This document shows positions 1-7,470 of a stretch of DNA of 48,713 bases, one piece after another. Position 1 is the stretch's first letter, and each line of letters opens with the position of its first letter. Both the position numbers and the translations under genes were made by a program. A model generated the notes under the pieces. The model ran no database searches and was not told the origin of the DNA. It saw only the letters and a program-made list of their open reading frames with translations. The stretch is from Longimicrobium sp. (GTDB lineage: Bacteria > Gemmatimonadota > Gemmatimonadetes > Longimicrobiales > Longimicrobiaceae): the NCBI GenBank assembly GCA_036389795.1, contig DASVWD010000121.1:1-48713 (forward strand). The letters run 5' to 3'.

Positions 1-70
1 AGGCCCCAGAGCACCCGCGGCGAGACCGCGGGCGCCCGGAGCGGCCGCGGCTGGGCGGCGGCCGTCGGCA
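1..70. other. Window edge, downstream of the CD225 gene
   Basis: This short edge lies just past the stop of the first gene, which is on the minus strand. It contains a small GC hairpin, CCCGCGG at 14-20 with CCGCGGG at 26-32. There is no T run beside it, so a terminator role is only possible. Confidence 0.3.
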
Positions 71-607
71 TCAGTAGTTCGTGGCCCCCGACTCGGCGGC
101 CGACATCCCGATGATCGCCAGGATCCAGGCGCCCCACAGCACCCAGAGGAGGATCTGGGCGACGATGCCCGCGCCCACCGAGATCCAGCACCACTTCTTG
201 GCCTCGGCCGAGGCCGCCCACGCGCCGGCGATGTCGCCCTGGTCGCGCCGGGAGTTCACCTGGCTCGACTTGATGATGGCGACGATGCCGGTGGGCAGGC
301 AGCAGCACAGCGTCACCAGGATCGCCTGCACCAGGTAGTTGGGGATGTTCGGCGCGCCGCCGTAGCCCCCCGGCCCGCCGGGCCCGCCCGGGCCGCCGGC
401 GTACTGGCCTCCGGGGCCGCCCGCGTAGGCGCCTCCGCCGGGACCGCCCGCGTAAGGGCCGCCCGCCGCGCCGGCACCGGCCGCACCGGCGCCGCCGGCC
501 GCGCCCCGCGGGGCCTCGCGCGCGGGGTTCGGGCGCCCGCAGTTGGGGCAGTTGGCGAGGGAGTCGTCGTACTGGTTGCCGCAATCGGGGCAGGTGATCA
601 GGGCCAT
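71..607 (-). CDS. Zinc-ribbon and CD225/dispanin-type membrane protein
   Basis: The 178-residue protein opens with a zinc ribbon (CPDCG at residues 5-9 and CPNCG at about 20-24). A low-complexity linker of repeated GGPGG/AYAGG units follows, then a C-terminal CD225/dispanin-like domain with two hydrophobic segments. The first is cysteine-rich (TLCCCLPTGIVAI) and is followed by a charged loop with an AxxAS-type stretch (SAEAKKW). CD225 proteins are small two-helix membrane proteins of unclear function in bacteria. I chose the start that puts the zinc ribbon at the N terminus; a longer reading frame upstream encodes only arginine- and proline-rich sequence. The domain order of ribbon, linker and CD225 is common in bacteria. 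The precise role is unknown. Confidence 0.85.
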   Translation of the reverse strand: MALITCPDCGNQYDDSLANCPNCGRPNPAREAPRGAAGGAGAAGAGAAGGPYAGGPGGGAYAGGPGGQYAGGPGGPGGPGGYGGAPNIPNYLVQAILVTLCCCLPTGIVAIIKSSQVNSRRDQGDIAGAWAASAEAKKWCWISVGAGIVAQILLWVLWGAWILAIIGMSAAESGATNY

Positions 608-839
608 GGGCGGTGGTGCTCCGGAAGGGGAAGTGGACCCGCGCCCGGGAAGGACGCGGCGGGATCGGGCTCGGGTGTCGGTGGACCGGCGATTCGGACC
701 GGCGGAAGTTCGGCAGGCGGTGGAAGATGCGCGCAAACGTCCGTTTGCGCAAGAACTGCGGTGCTAAAAACCCGCCTCGGCGTGTCGAACGGCGGGCGGC
801 CGGGGCGGAGGCGCCGCGCCCGACGCTCGGCCCGGGGCG

Positions 840-2204
840 TCAGCGCGCGGCGGCGGCGAGCGGCGCCGGGCGCGGGGCCGGCGCGGCGTCGAGCCCCCTC
901 GCCAGCTCGCGGCAGAGGCGCTTGAGTCCCTTGAGGTAGCTCCAGTGCTCCACCTCCAGGTAGTGGCGGGTGGACTCCTTGTAGCGGATCCCGTGGCCCA
1001 GGTCCTCGTCCACGCTCCTCCGCCTGGCGCGGAACGCCTCGGCGGCGGGGGTGCCCCGGCGCGCGGCGTCCAGGAAGAGCGCCACGGCCCGCGTCTGCCA
1101 GTGCACCAGCCCGAACTGGCCGCTGTCGGGCTGGATGAGCCCCGCCACGAACAGCGTGTCGAGCTCCGGGTGGAAGACGTTGCGGAAGAGGCGCGGCCGC
1201 CCGTCCCGCCAGTTGAGCCAGGCGCGGTCGATGAACGGGAAGTCGATGTGGTACCCGGTCGCGAAGACGACCAGGTCGACCTCCTCGGCCGTCCCGTCCG
1301 CGAAGCGCACCGTCTTTCCCTCGAACGCGGCGACGTCGGGCCTGGGGACGACGCCGCCGTGCTGCACGTAGTACGGCAGCAGCGAGTTGACGATCGGGTG
1401 CGTCTCGAAGAGGCGGTGGTCGGGCCTGGGCAGGCCGTTCTTCCCCGGCGGCCCGAAGAGCAGCCGCGCCGTCACCGCGCCGATCGCGCGGCGCACGGAG
1501 ATGGGGACGCGCAGCTTCAGCAGCACGTCGCCCACCTGGTCGGCGGGCCTGCCCAGCACGTACTTGGGCATGTACCAGTAGCCGCGGCGGGTGCTGTGGA
1601 ATGCCCGGACAGCGTGCTGCGCCGCCTCCACCGCGATGTCGCACCCGCTGTTGCCGCCGCCCACCACCAGCACGCGCTTCCCTTCGAACACGTCGGGCGT
1701 GCGGTACTCGGCCGAGTGCAGCGTCTCGCCCGCGAAGGCGCCGGGGTAGCCGGGGACCTTCGGCGACCAGTTGTGCCCGTTCGCGATCACCACCGCGCCG
1801 TAGCGCCGCGTCTCGCCGGTCCCCAGCGCCACCTCCCACGCGCGCCCGCCGTCCACCGGCTCCATGCGCTGCACCGGGGTGCGGTACTCGATGCGCTCCG
1901 CCACCCCGAAGCGCTCCGCGTAGGCGCGCAGGTACTCCAGCACCTGCGCGTGGTGCGGGTAGTCGGGGAAGTGGGCGGGCATGGGGAAGTCGGGGAACTG
2001 CGTGAACGGCTTCGACGAGATCATGTGCGTCGAGCGGTACACGCGCGCGAACGGCTTCCCGTAGTTCCAGTTGCCGCCCAGGTCGTCCTCGCGCTCCAGC
2101 ACGTCGGCCGTGAAGCCGCGCTCGGCCAGGTTGCGGGCGGCCGCCAGCCCGGAGCTCCCCGCCCCCACCACGCACACCCGGTCGGTCCGGTCGGTCACGG
2201 CCAT
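840..2204 (-). CDS. Flavin-containing monooxygenase (FMO family)
   Basis: The 454-residue protein is a class B flavoprotein monooxygenase. It should bind FAD and NADPH and insert oxygen at a soft nucleophile (N or S) or act as a Baeyer-Villiger-type enzyme. The FAD-binding motif GAGSSG is at residues 14-19. The FMO signature FAGETLHSAEY (FxGxxxHxxxY) is at 157-167. The NADPH-binding motif GGGNSG is at 182-187, and the conserved ATGYH is at 315-319. There is no signal peptide or membrane segment, so it is cytosolic. Length is normal for bacterial and eukaryotic FMOs. It is transcribed alone and diverges from the sigma-factor gene. The substrate cannot be told from sequence. Confidence 0.93.
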   Translation of the reverse strand: MAVTDRTDRVCVVGAGSSGLAAARNLAERGFTADVLEREDDLGGNWNYGKPFARVYRSTHMISSKPFTQFPDFPMPAHFPDYPHHAQVLEYLRAYAERFGVAERIEYRTPVQRMEPVDGGRAWEVALGTGETRRYGAVVIANGHNWSPKVPGYPGAFAGETLHSAEYRTPDVFEGKRVLVVGGGNSGCDIAVEAAQHAVRAFHSTRRGYWYMPKYVLGRPADQVGDVLLKLRVPISVRRAIGAVTARLLFGPPGKNGLPRPDHRLFETHPIVNSLLPYYVQHGGVVPRPDVAAFEGKTVRFADGTAEEVDLVVFATGYHIDFPFIDRAWLNWRDGRPRLFRNVFHPELDTLFVAGLIQPDSGQFGLVHWQTRAVALFLDAARRGTPAAEAFRARRRSVDEDLGHGIRYKESTRHYLEVEHWSYLKGLKRLCRELARGLDAAPAPRPAPLAAAAR

Positions 2205-2841
2205 CGGAAGACAACTCGCAGGGCGGAGGAGACCGAAGAGAGGGGGACGACGGACGGAGTTTCGCGGGTGCGCCGCGGGGGGTCAAGACGGGCGCCCTCG
2301 TCCGCCGCCCTGGAGCGACGAGCTCTCTCCCAGCTTCGGGGAGAGGTGGATTTACGCCTCTGGTGCGGATGTCTGGTCTCGCGCGGAAGCGCGCGCAGGG
2401 GCGAGGCATGCCTCGACCGGCGGATGCAGGCCCGTGCGTGGCAGGCGGCCTCTTGCGCCGATGCTGTCGATGCTCGGACTCGCATGCTCGCCCCTACGGG
2501 ACCCCGGGCGCTTCGCGCGACGAACCCGCGTGAGGGATGCGCGCCCGACAGGGCCGGGACCGCGGCGGCAGGGCAGTTTCGGCCGACGCGGGCCCGGCGC
2601 CGTTGGGCACGGTCGTATCGTGCCCTACGGCGCGCGCAGCCCGGCCCGGAGCGCAGCGGAGGGACACGCCCGAAACCGCTGTTTCGTAGCCCGGTGGTTC
2701 CGGGCGGCCGAAAGGAAGGGGCGTGGACCAGCCGGTTCGACGTGTGTAACTTACCCGTCGCAGGCGCGGCCGGACTCGTGCACGAGGGCGCGTCGGAAGG
2801 GCCCCAACGCTCCCGCGGGGCCCGGTGTCATTGAGCGAGCC
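2205..2841. other. 637-bp divergent intergenic region
   Basis: This stretch separates the monooxygenase (minus) from the sigma factor (plus) and must hold both promoters, though I cannot assign either with confidence. A weak minus-strand candidate is TTGACC near 2281-2286. Its right half (2530-2676) is a full copy of the dispersed hairpin repeat listed separately. I see no convincing coding potential. Confidence 0.5.
2530..2676 (+). repeat. Dispersed hairpin repeat, copy A
   Basis: This is one of three near full-length copies of an intergenic element (others at 14072-14226, minus, and 19557-19712, plus), with an internally deleted fourth at 31727-31785. It begins GTGAGGGATGCGCGCCCG and ends GCGCAGCGGAGGGACACG. 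A long hairpin spans 2597-2633: GCGCCGT pairs with ACGGCGC, and inside it GGGCACG pairs with CGTGCCC. The outer pair carries a C-G where the other copies have G-C, so the stem is preserved by compensatory change. Confidence 0.85.
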
Positions 2842-3390
2842 ATGGCCGACGAAGACGTCCTGCTGGTGGAGCGCGCGCTGGAGGGAGACGCCGGCGCGAT
2901 CGAGAAGCTCGTCCGGCTCCACCTGGGCGCGGCCTACGCCGTGGCGCTCGGCGTCACCGGCGACCCCGACGACGCCCAGGACGTGGTGCAGGACGCCTTC
3001 GCCAACGTGCTGGGGCGCCTGCACGAGTGCCGCAACCCCGCCACCTTCTCCGGCTGGCTCATCCAGATCGTGCGCAACACCGCGCGCAATCGCGTGCGCT
3101 ACCGCCGGGTGCGCGCGGCGGCGCCGCTGGACGAGGCGCGGGAGGCGCGCACTGGCGACGACCCCTCGAAGGACGCCGAGCGCGAGGAGCTGCGCCGCCG
3201 CCTGCTGGGCGCCATGCCCGAGCTGACCCCGGTGCAGCGCGAGGTGCTGCTGCTGCACGACCTGGAGGGGTGGAAGCACCGCGAGATCGCCGAGGCGCTC
3301 GAGATCCCCGACGGGACCGTGCGCTACCACCTGTTCCAGGCCCGGCGCCGCCTGAGAAAAGCCCTGGGAATGCTGGTGACCGATGATTGA
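2842..3390 (+). CDS. ECF-type RNA polymerase sigma factor
   Basis: The 182-residue protein has the two-domain build of an extracytoplasmic-function sigma factor. Region 2 includes DDAQDVVQDAFANVLGRL and the tryptophan-containing FSGWLIQIVRNTARN that binds the -10 element. Region 4 (PVQREVLLLHDLEGWKHREIAEAL, then the recognition helix PDGTVRYHLFQARRRL) binds the -35 element. It would redirect RNA polymerase to a stress regulon. Its 3' end overlaps the next gene by 8 bp, the usual arrangement for a sigma factor and its membrane-bound anti-sigma. The start ATG is the first in frame after the preceding repeat, with only a weak ribosome site. The trigger is not evident. Confidence 0.93.
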   Translation: MADEDVLLVERALEGDAGAIEKLVRLHLGAAYAVALGVTGDPDDAQDVVQDAFANVLGRLHECRNPATFSGWLIQIVRNTARNRVRYRRVRAAAPLDEAREARTGDDPSKDAEREELRRRLLGAMPELTPVQREVLLLHDLEGWKHREIAEALEIPDGTVRYHLFQARRRLRKALGMLVTDD

Positions 3391-3733
3391 CGAGCTCCAT
3401 CCGGACCGCATCGACCTCTCCCCCCTGGACCCGCGGCACGACCGCGAGCGCTGGGAGGCGATGGTGGCGCGCATCGTGGCGCGCGCCGCCTCGCCCCGGA
3501 GCGCCTGGGCGGTGCTGGCCGGCTGGCGGCGCCCGGCGCTGGCCGCGGCCGCGCTGGTGGCGGCGGTGTCGGCGGGGCTGATGTGGTGGGACGGGCGCGT
3601 GGCCGAGGGCACGCAGCCCGCGCAGACGGTGGCCGAGTCCCTGGACGTGCCGCGGCCGGTGTCGGACTGGATCGTGGAGGGCCGCGACCCGGCCCGCGGC
3701 GACCTGTACGTGGCGGTGGACGAGCTGCCGTAG
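3383..3733 (+). CDS. Single-pass membrane protein, probable anti-sigma factor
   Basis: The 116-residue protein has an acidic and basic N-terminal half, one membrane helix (about residues 52-70, ALAAAALVAAVSAGLMWW) and a short outer tail. It starts inside the sigma-factor gene (ATG eight bases before the end of that gene), so translation is likely coupled. Topology and position match an anti-sigma factor that holds the sigma at the membrane. It lacks the HxxxCxxC zinc motif of the classical ZAS class and I recognise no family, so the role rests on context. The periplasmic tail may sense the signal together with the downstream Spy-like protein. Confidence 0.7.
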   Translation: MIDELHPDRIDLSPLDPRHDRERWEAMVARIVARAASPRSAWAVLAGWRRPALAAAALVAAVSAGLMWWDGRVAEGTQPAQTVAESLDVPRPVSDWIVEGRDPARGDLYVAVDELP

Positions 3734-3735
3734 GA

Positions 3736-3770
3736 AAGTGCGAAGTGCGAAGTGCTGAGTGCGAAGTGCT
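3736..3770 (+). repeat. AGTGCGA short-unit array
   Basis: Four to five units of the type AGTGCGA/AGTGCTG are repeated head to tail directly after the stop codon of the anti-sigma gene. Similar arrays occur at 6474-6512, 19711-19745 and 20613-20752. Confidence 0.75.
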
Positions 3771-3843
3771 CTGATCCACGGAGCCCAGGATCGTCGAGTT
3801 CCACGGCGCGTAACGGACACGTACTTCAGCAAGCGAGAGATAC

Positions 3844-4296
3844 ATGGTGATCACGCCGTCTTCGTCGCGGACCCGGCTGCTGGGGCTGGCGCTCCTGGCC
3901 GCGGTGTTCGTGGCCGGCGGGCTGGCGGGCGCGGCCTTCCACAGCGTGGCCGAGGCGCGCCCGGCGGCCGGCGCCCAGGCCGCGAAGGAGTGCGACGGCC
4001 CGCGCGGCAAGCGCGACCGCATCATCGACCAGGTGAACCCCACCCCCGAGCAGCGCGCGCGGATCGACGCCATCATGGAGCGCCGCCACGCGCAGATGGA
4101 CGCCTTCTGGAACGGCGAGGGACGCCGCATGAAGGCGATCGTCGACTCCACGCGCGAAGAGGTCCGCGCCGTGCTCACCCCCGAGCAGCGGGCCGAGTAC
4201 GACCGCCTGCGGGCCGAGCACCGCGCCCGCCGCGAGCGGGAGCGCGAGAGCGGCGGCCCCGGTGGAGCGCCCCCGGCCGCGCCGTCGCGCCCATAG
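3844..4296 (+). CDS. Spy/CpxP-like periplasmic protein
   Basis: The 150-residue protein starts with a signal sequence or membrane anchor (LLGLALLAAVFVAGGLAGAA, about residues 12-31). The mature part is helical and highly charged. It has two Spy-type signatures: TPEQRARIDAIMERRHAQMD near residue 65 and VLTPEQRAEYDRLRAEHRA near residue 115. Spy and CpxP family members are periplasmic chaperones or metal-stress sensors, often encoded beside a sigma or two-component regulator. The arginine-rich tail is intact. Its position 110 bp behind the sigma/anti-sigma pair suggests it is either the sensor or a target of that pair. A heavy-metal sensor of the CnrX type is the alternative reading. Confidence 0.8.
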   Translation: MVITPSSSRTRLLGLALLAAVFVAGGLAGAAFHSVAEARPAAGAQAAKECDGPRGKRDRIIDQVNPTPEQRARIDAIMERRHAQMDAFWNGEGRRMKAIVDSTREEVRAVLTPEQRAEYDRLRAEHRARRERERESGGPGGAPPAAPSRP

Positions 4297-4359
4297 CTTG
4301 CATCGCGTCGGGCGAGGGGATCCGAGACTCGACTGGACCGGAGAGGGGAGGAGGGGACG

Positions 4360-4791
4360 ATGAGGTTCTTCATGAGCCGCTTCGAGGAGGTGACGCTCGC
4401 CCTGCTGCGCGTGGTGGCGGGCCTCCTGTTCTGGCAGCACGGCGCGCAGAAGCTGCTGGGGATGTTCGGCGGCGTGGACGGGCAGGGCGCCACCCCGCCG
4501 CTGATGTCGCAGTTCGGGCTCGCGGGGGTGCTGGAGTTCGTGGGCGGCATCCTGATCGCGCTGGGGCTCTTCACCCGCCCCGTGGCCTTCATCCTGGCGG
4601 GGGAGATGGCGGTGGCCTACTTCCAGGTCCACGCGCCCAACGGCTTCTGGCCGATCGTGAACAAGGGCGAGCTGGCGGTGCTCTACTGCTTCCTCTTCCT
4701 CTACCTCTCCGCCCGCGGCGCCGGCCGCTACAGCCTGGACGCGGCGCTCTTCCGCCGCACCCCCGCCGACCGCCCGGTGGCGACGTCGTAA
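4360..4791 (+). CDS. DoxX family membrane protein
   Basis: The 143-residue protein has four hydrophobic helices and the DoxX pattern. An N-terminal helix RxxxGLLFxxHGxxKL (here RVVAGLLFWQHGAQKLLGMFGG) is followed by FVGGILIALGLFTRPVAFILAGEMAVAYF. DoxX proteins are inner-membrane proteins linked to quinone or thiosulfate chemistry and to oxidative-stress complexes with thioredoxin-like partners. A thioredoxin-like gene follows directly, and a second DoxX-like gene lies convergently downstream. A purine-rich stretch (GAGAGGGGAGGAGGGG) precedes the start codon and can serve as the ribosome site. Confidence 0.88.
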   Translation: MRFFMSRFEEVTLALLRVVAGLLFWQHGAQKLLGMFGGVDGQGATPPLMSQFGLAGVLEFVGGILIALGLFTRPVAFILAGEMAVAYFQVHAPNGFWPIVNKGELAVLYCFLFLYLSARGAGRYSLDAALFRRTPADRPVATS

Positions 4792-4818
4792 CACTGAAGT
4801 GCCCGGTCCCGAGTGCCC

Positions 4819-4853
4819 AGTGCCCAGTATCTCTCTTCGGGCGCTGGGCACTG
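4819..4853 (+). terminator. Possible terminator after the DoxX gene
   Basis: CAGTGCCCAG (4819-4828) pairs perfectly with CTGGGCACTG (4844-4853). The right arm is followed by TCGTT only, so termination is plausible but weak. The left arm belongs to an AGTGCCC unit array. Confidence 0.4.
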
Positions 4854-4935
4854 TCGTTGGAGCCTTGTCAGTGGACGCCGAGCGCTCGATTCTCCACATG
4901 TCCGAGATCCCGCCCTTCGACCCGCCGACTGTTTC

Positions 4936-5553
4936 ATGGACACCACCGCCGGCGCCACCCCCGCTCCCGACACCTCCGCGCACGCCCCCGCCCCCGGCGC
5001 CGACCCCGCGCTGCTGCAGGCGAAGTGGGGCCAGGCGCTCACGTTCGAGCAGTTCCTCGGCGTGGCGAAGGAGCTGGCCGAGCTCTGGCCCAAGCTGTAC
5101 GGGCGCGCCTCCGTCGCCCCCGAGTGGGCGGAGCGCGCCCGCGCCTTCCCCGCGCCGCTCAGGCTGCTCATCCTCAGCGAGGACTGGTGCGGCGACTCGG
5201 TCAACACCGTCCCCCTCCTCCAGCGCCTGGCTGAAGGATCGGGCGGGAAGCTGGAGCTGCGGCTGCTGGCGCGCGACGAGAACCTCGACCTGATGGACGC
5301 GCACCTGACCGGCGCCTCGCGCTCGATCCCGGCGGTCATCGTGCTCGACTCCGCCTTCCGCGAGCTGGGGTGGTGGGGCCCCCGCCCCGCGCCGCTGCAG
5401 CGCTGGGTGCTGGAGACGGGCCTGGCGCTGCCGAAGGAGGAGCGCTACCGCGAGGTGCGCACCTGGTACGTCCGCGACCGCGGCGCCACCACCCTGGCCG
5501 ACGTCGTCCCCATGCTGGAGCGCCTGTCCGCGGAGGCGGCGTCGCACGGTTGA
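4936..5553 (+). CDS. Thioredoxin-like family protein
   Basis: The 205-residue protein contains a thioredoxin-fold core with the motif SEDWCGDSVNTVPLL (WCGDS at residues 84-88), then a cis-proline-type segment (SRSIPAVIVLD). Only one cysteine is present (Cys85), so it cannot work as a CxxC disulfide reductase by itself. Related one-cysteine proteins use a monothiol mechanism. The first 25 residues are alanine- and proline-rich and look disordered. The start is the ATG that puts this tail just ahead of the first helix. It follows a DoxX gene, and DoxX and thioredoxin-like partners are often linked in oxidative-stress functions. Confidence 0.85.
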   Translation: MDTTAGATPAPDTSAHAPAPGADPALLQAKWGQALTFEQFLGVAKELAELWPKLYGRASVAPEWAERARAFPAPLRLLILSEDWCGDSVNTVPLLQRLAEGSGGKLELRLLARDENLDLMDAHLTGASRSIPAVIVLDSAFRELGWWGPRPAPLQRWVLETGLALPKEERYREVRTWYVRDRGATTLADVVPMLERLSAEAASHG

Positions 5554-5584
5554 GCCGGTCCCAGGAACTGCGTCATCCAAAAGA

Positions 5585-5618
5585 CGAGCGGGGCGCGCCA
5601 GGTGGAGCGCCCCGCTCG
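5585..5618. terminator. Bidirectional terminator between convergent genes
   Basis: CGAGCGGGGCGC (5585-5596) pairs perfectly with GCGCCCCGCTCG (5607-5618) around a 10-nt loop. On the plus strand the stem is followed by ATCTTTC. It sits between the thioredoxin-like gene (plus) and the DoxX-like gene (minus), so it can serve both. Confidence 0.75.
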
Positions 5619-5637
5619 ATCTTTCATCGGTCGTGAA

Positions 5638-6084
5638 TCACCCGGCCAGGACGGCGGGACGGGTGGGCTCGGGGTGCCGGCGCCGGTCGAGCGCGTAGAC
5701 GTCTTCCTCGCGGAAGGCCCACAGGAGCAGGGAGGCGGGGAAGATCACGATCGAGGAGAAGAAGACCAGGTTCGCGTCCTCGAAGACGATCGCCAGCGGA
5801 TCGACCACCGACTTCCAGACGGCGAGCAGGGTGAAGGCGGTGACCGCCAGCAGGAACGGGTACGCCACCTTCCGCGCCAGACCCAGCACCACCAGCGCAC
5901 CCGCGAGCACCTGGACCGCCCCGAACGCGCGCAGCAGCACGGGCGCCGAGAACATCCCCAGGTAGAAGTGCTCGGAGACGAGCAGCCCATGCTCCGTGTT
6001 CACCAGCTTGTCGAGCCCCCACACGACCAGGAAGAGCCCGAGCGAGACCCGCAGCAGCAACAAGCTCCACGTCTTCATCGCCAC
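5638..6084 (-). CDS. DoxX-like integral membrane protein
   Basis: The 148-residue protein has four predicted membrane helices: MKTWSLLLLRVSLGLFLVVWGLDKL, then a helix around LLRAFGAVQVLAGALVVLGLA, then FLLAVTAFTLLAVW, then FSSIVIFPASLLLWAF. The pattern of a first helix ending in GxDKL and a mid-protein GALVVLGL matches DoxX/SURF4-like proteins. It shares fold and length with the DoxX gene at 4360-4791 but has little close identity to it. It is transcribed towards the thioredoxin-like gene with a shared terminator between them. The function is inferred from the family only. Confidence 0.75.
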   Translation of the reverse strand: MAMKTWSLLLLRVSLGLFLVVWGLDKLVNTEHGLLVSEHFYLGMFSAPVLLRAFGAVQVLAGALVVLGLARKVAYPFLLAVTAFTLLAVWKSVVDPLAIVFEDANLVFFSSIVIFPASLLLWAFREEDVYALDRRRHPEPTRPAVLAG

Positions 6085-6193
6085 CCGCCTCCTGATCCGG
6101 TGAAACGCCCGCGCACCCGTTCGGAGGAGTCAATCCGGCGGCCGGTCGCCGGGTTCCCGAGTGCAGACGGGTGCGCACTCGCGCACCACGCCG

Positions 6194-6457
6194 TCAGACG
6201 TCCACCTCCACCTCGTCCACGTAGCACCAGCTCCAGTCCTCCCCCGGCTCGGCGGACCTGACGATCGGGTGGCGGGTGGCGTGGAAGTGCCTGGTGGCGT
6301 GCTTGTTCGGCGAGCTGTCGCAGCAGCCCACGTGGCCGCAGGTGCGGCACATCCGCAGGTGCACCCACCAGCTCCCCGTCTTCAGGCACTCCTCGCACCC
6401 TTCGCTGTCGGGGCGCACGTCCTGGATCATGTCGGTGTGGGTGCAGGCGCTCGCCAT
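6194..6457 (-). CDS. UBP-type zinc finger protein
   Basis: This small protein of 87 residues is almost wholly a UBP-type zinc finger. Its ligands are CTHTDMI near the N terminus, CEEC, CRTCGHVGCCD, and the histidines in NKHATRHFHATRHPIV, followed by WSWCYVDEVEV. Bacterial members occur as stand-alone proteins of unknown role; the eukaryotic domain binds the C terminus of ubiquitin. The length matches bacterial family members. Directly upstream lies an array of GAAGTACG units (6474-6512), so its promoter region is unusual. Confidence 0.9.
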   Translation of the reverse strand: MASACTHTDMIQDVRPDSEGCEECLKTGSWWVHLRMCRTCGHVGCCDSSPNKHATRHFHATRHPIVRSAEPGEDWSWCYVDEVEVDV

Positions 6458-6473
6458 CGGGACCTCGGTGCGG

Positions 6474-6512
6474 GAGTACGGAAGTACGGAAGTACGGAAG
6501 TACGGAAGTACG
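6474..6512 (-). repeat. GAAGTACG tandem array
   Basis: Five near-perfect 8-bp units (GAAGTACG) lie 17-55 bp upstream of the UBP zinc-finger start codon, where its promoter or 5' leader would be. Copy-number changes here could affect expression. Confidence 0.85.
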
Positions 6513-6613
6513 CGGAGACATGCTCGCCAAACTATCGCCCGTACCCCCCGCGAGCCACCTCGCCGGCCTTGATCCGCCCCCGTGAAGCGATCACCCTTCG
6601 GCGTCCTGCCGGG

Positions 6614-6640
6614 AATCGTGCAGCAACCTGCTGCACTATT
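6614..6640. repeat. TGCA-centred palindrome 1
   Basis: AATCGTGCAGCA and TGCTGCACTATT form an inverted repeat with one mismatch around ACC. It belongs to a palindrome family with members at 6666-6692, 7440-7470 and 15480-15508. Confidence 0.7.
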
Positions 6641-6665
6641 TCCCCCGGGAACGCCGCCCGCTCCC

Positions 6666-6692
6666 ATTTGTGCAAGCGCCGCTTGCACGATT
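6666..6692. repeat. TGCA-centred palindrome 2
   Basis: GTGCAAGCG (6670-6678) pairs perfectly with CGCTTGCAC (6680-6688) around a single base. It lies in the poorly conserved 3' tail of the broken yhcG-like gene, about 30 bp from palindrome 1. Confidence 0.75.
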
Positions 6693-7439
6693 GCGCTCCC
6701 GAGACGCCGGGACCTCCGCGTGTTCCGCTCGTCCGTGGTCGGTGGCGGCCGCCTGGGCGGGGAGGCCGGGAGTGCCGGGAAGGGCGGCACCAAGTGCGTC
6801 GTGGAGCATCTGCTTCAGCTCGAAGGTGGTGACGCCGATCGGCCTGGCGGAGCCGCGCAGCGCGTACTCCACGACCACCTCGTTGCGGCCCTTGCAGAGG
6901 ATGATCCCCAGGCTCGGCCCGTCGTCCGGGTGCCGGAGCAGGTCGTCCACGGCGGCGAGGTAGAAGTTCATCTTCCCCGCGAACTCCGGCTCGAAGTCGC
7001 CCACCTTCAGCTCGACCACCACGTAGCAGCGCAGCCGCAGGTGGTAGAAGAGCAGGTCCAGGAAGAACTCCCTCCCGCCCACCTCCAGCCGGTGCTGGCT
7101 CCCCACGAACGAGAACCCCACCCCCAGCTCCAGCAGGAAGTCGCGGATGTGCGTGGTGAGCGCGCGCTCCAGGTCGCGCTCGTGGCACTTCTCCGCGAGC
7201 GTCAGGAAGTCGAAGGTGTAGGGGTCCTTCAGCAGCTCGCGCGCGAGGTCCGACTGCGCCGGCGGCAGCGTGCGCTCGAAGTTGGTCGCCGCCCGCCCCT
7301 GGCGGTGGACCAGCCCGCTCGCGATCTGCGCCGCCAGCACGTTGCGCGACCACCCGTGCTCGATGGCGCGGCGGGAGTACCACTCGCGCTCCGCGGGCTC
7401 CCTCACCCGGTCGAGCAGCACGAGGTGGGTGCCCCCATG

Positions 7440-7470
7440 GAATTTGTGCAGCAACTTGCTGCACAAATTC
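7440..7470. repeat. TGCA-centred palindrome 3, inside the yhcG-like gene
   Basis: GAATTTGTGCAGCAA (7440-7454) and TTGCTGCACAAATTC (7456-7470) form a perfect 15-bp stem around one base. On the minus strand it encodes EFVQQVAAQI, a conserved stretch of the DUF1016 family, and the frameshift lies about 10 bp further along the gene. Confidence 0.85.

Noticed and set aside
343-480. Collagen-like tandem repeat gene
   Set aside because: The GGPGG-type repeats are the linker of the CD225 protein and are not an independent feature. They are in frame with its zinc ribbon and membrane domain.
3736-3770. A CRISPR array
   Set aside because: Units are only 7-8 bp and contiguous, with no spacers and no cas genes in the window. 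None of the other repeats has the repeat-spacer pattern either.
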